Shown here: piece after piece, positions 14,501 through 14,716 of the stretch
Position numbering within the stretch: position 1 is the stretch's first letter
Layout of the letters: every line of letters begins with the position of its first letter
Source: an uncultured Mycoplasmatota bacterium
GTDB lineage: Bacteria; Bacillota_I; Bacilli_A; RF39; UBA660
Assembly: GCA_900553435.1 (NCBI GenBank)
Contig: USDC01000005.1
Span: forward strand, 1 to 14,716
Direction: 5' to 3'
Length of the DNA stretch: 14,716 nucleotides
Made by a program: the position numbers and the translations under genes
Notes under the pieces: model-generated
The model's input: the letters and a program-made list of their open reading frames with translations, nothing else
The model's database searches: none
What the model was told of the DNA's origin: nothing

Positions 14501-14542
14501 ATTAAAAGCCCCTGCGAAGGTTTTTAATACCAACGCAGGGGC
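14501..14542 (-). terminator. Strong GC-rich intrinsic terminator of an upstream minus-strand transcript
   Basis: A perfect 9-base stem GCCCCTGCG / CGCAGGGGC (14534-14542 with 14508-14516) has a possible inner GGT/ACC extension and is followed on the minus strand by TTTTAAT. It is the most GC-rich hairpin in the window and lies upstream of divIC, so it ends a transcript that begins to the right. Confidence 0.8.
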
Positions 14543-14628
14543 GCATCACATCACACAGTTTCGCTTGGCCTTATTGAATTTTATAATAAGTTGTTTTCCC
14601 TTAAAACTTCCCTTATGGGTTTACTTAT
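14502..14628 (-). ncRNA. Candidate small structured RNA, family not recognised (tracrRNA-like features)
   Basis: About 127 bases on the minus strand, visibly richer in G and C than the neighbouring genes, end in the strong terminator above. Local hairpins in order: CCC-ATAA-GGG (14610-14619), GTTTT-AAGGG-AAAAC (14593-14607), CTTATT/AATAAG (14570-14590) and the terminator stem. The 5' end is a guess, from a weak promoter at 14635-14664. It contains CAATAAGGCC (14567-14576) after an AT-rich stretch, resembling the junction between anti-repeat and nexus in type II CRISPR tracrRNAs. No cas gene or CRISPR array is in the window to support that. tmRNA, RNase P and SRP RNA hallmarks were looked for and not found. 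The true RNA may extend past the edge. Confidence 0.4.
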
Positions 14629-14634
14629 CGCCGT

Positions 14635-14664
14635 AGTTTACCGTCTGATACCGTTAAAAGTCAA
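14635..14664 (-). promoter_or_regulatory. Weak candidate promoter for the right-end RNA
   Basis: Minus strand TTGACT (14659-14664), 18-base spacer, TAAACT (14635-14640). The -35 is good, the -10 matches at four of six positions and lacks the TG extension seen elsewhere in the window. Confidence 0.3.
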
Positions 14665-14716
14665 TACAGTGTCGATTGCTGAAAAAACAAGTAATATCAA
14701 TGGTTTTAACAAAATG

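Noticed and set aside
14638..14715. Minus-strand hydrophobic frame of 25 codons from the right edge to a TAA
   Set aside because: It is too short to tell from chance, matches no C-terminus I know, and two other frames are equally open for similar lengths.
14528..14716. Open plus-strand frame to the right edge (63 codons, possible ATG at 14615)
   Set aside because: There is no Shine-Dalgarno at the ATG although real genes here mostly have good ones. Its codons (CGC, GGC, TCG, GCC, CTG, CCG) are unlike the AT-ending codons of the neighbours, and it runs antisense through the terminator hairpin. A foreign partial gene cannot be fully excluded without the flank.
14502..14716. tmRNA, RNase P RNA or SRP RNA in the right-end region
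   Set aside because: There is no CCA end or tag reading frame for tmRNA, no ACAGAA..GGCTTA box for RNase P (only a short GGTAAAC resemblance), and no GGAAGGAAGCAG core for SRP RNA.
1..14716. CRISPR array, insertion sequence, tRNA or rRNA gene
   Set aside because: No regularly spaced repeats, transposase, inverted terminal repeats or tRNA-like cloverleaf sequences were found by eye in the short intergenic spaces.

Overview
The window is strongly AT-rich, and its 16 protein genes (15 complete, one cut by the left edge) all lie on the minus strand. Shine-Dalgarno sites of the AGGAGG type, Gram-positive housekeeping order and a LysM/G5/M23 wall hydrolase point to a walled low-GC member of the Bacillota (Bacilli/Erysipelotrichia or a related gut lineage). 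TGA is used as a real stop (parB, divIC), so this is genetic code 11 and not the Mycoplasma code. The genus cannot be named from the sequence. The content (parAB, ychF-rpsF-ssb-rpsR, rplI-dnaB, walJ, divIC-tilS-ftsH) is typical of the replication-origin half of the chromosome. If genes follow the leading strand, oriC lies to the right of the window.

Layout, right to left in the direction of transcription. (1) 14501-14716 holds no convincing protein gene. It carries a GC-richer, hairpin-rich stretch ending in a strong minus-strand intrinsic terminator, most likely a small RNA; a tracrRNA-like reading is possible but unproven. (2) divIC stands alone with its own terminator. (3) tilS-ftsH form a two-gene unit without the hpt gene often found between them. 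(4) parA-parB-mscS-DUF951-abgT-ychF are a tightly packed, mostly overlapping operon. (5) rpsF-ssb-rpsR follow from a strong promoter with a structured leader. (6) A stand-alone FkbM-type methyltransferase sits between two terminators. (7) rplI-dnaB-M23 peptidase-walJ start from a strong promoter and run off the left edge.

Functionally the window joins chromosome segregation (ParA/ParB), replication (DnaB, SSB), ribosome parts (S6, S18, L9), translation support (TilS, YchF), membrane proteolysis (FtsH), division (DivIC) and wall remodelling (M23, WalJ). Two genes look like additions to a conserved backbone: the FkbM methyltransferase and the AbgT-family transporter.

Two patterns recur. Promoters share an extended -10 of the form TGTTATAAT/TGTTAAAAT. 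All four terminators that follow protein genes build their hairpin over the stop codon of the last gene. The least explained part of the window is the RNA-like right end; the next is the rpsF leader, where a CTCCTT element can pair with the Shine-Dalgarno.
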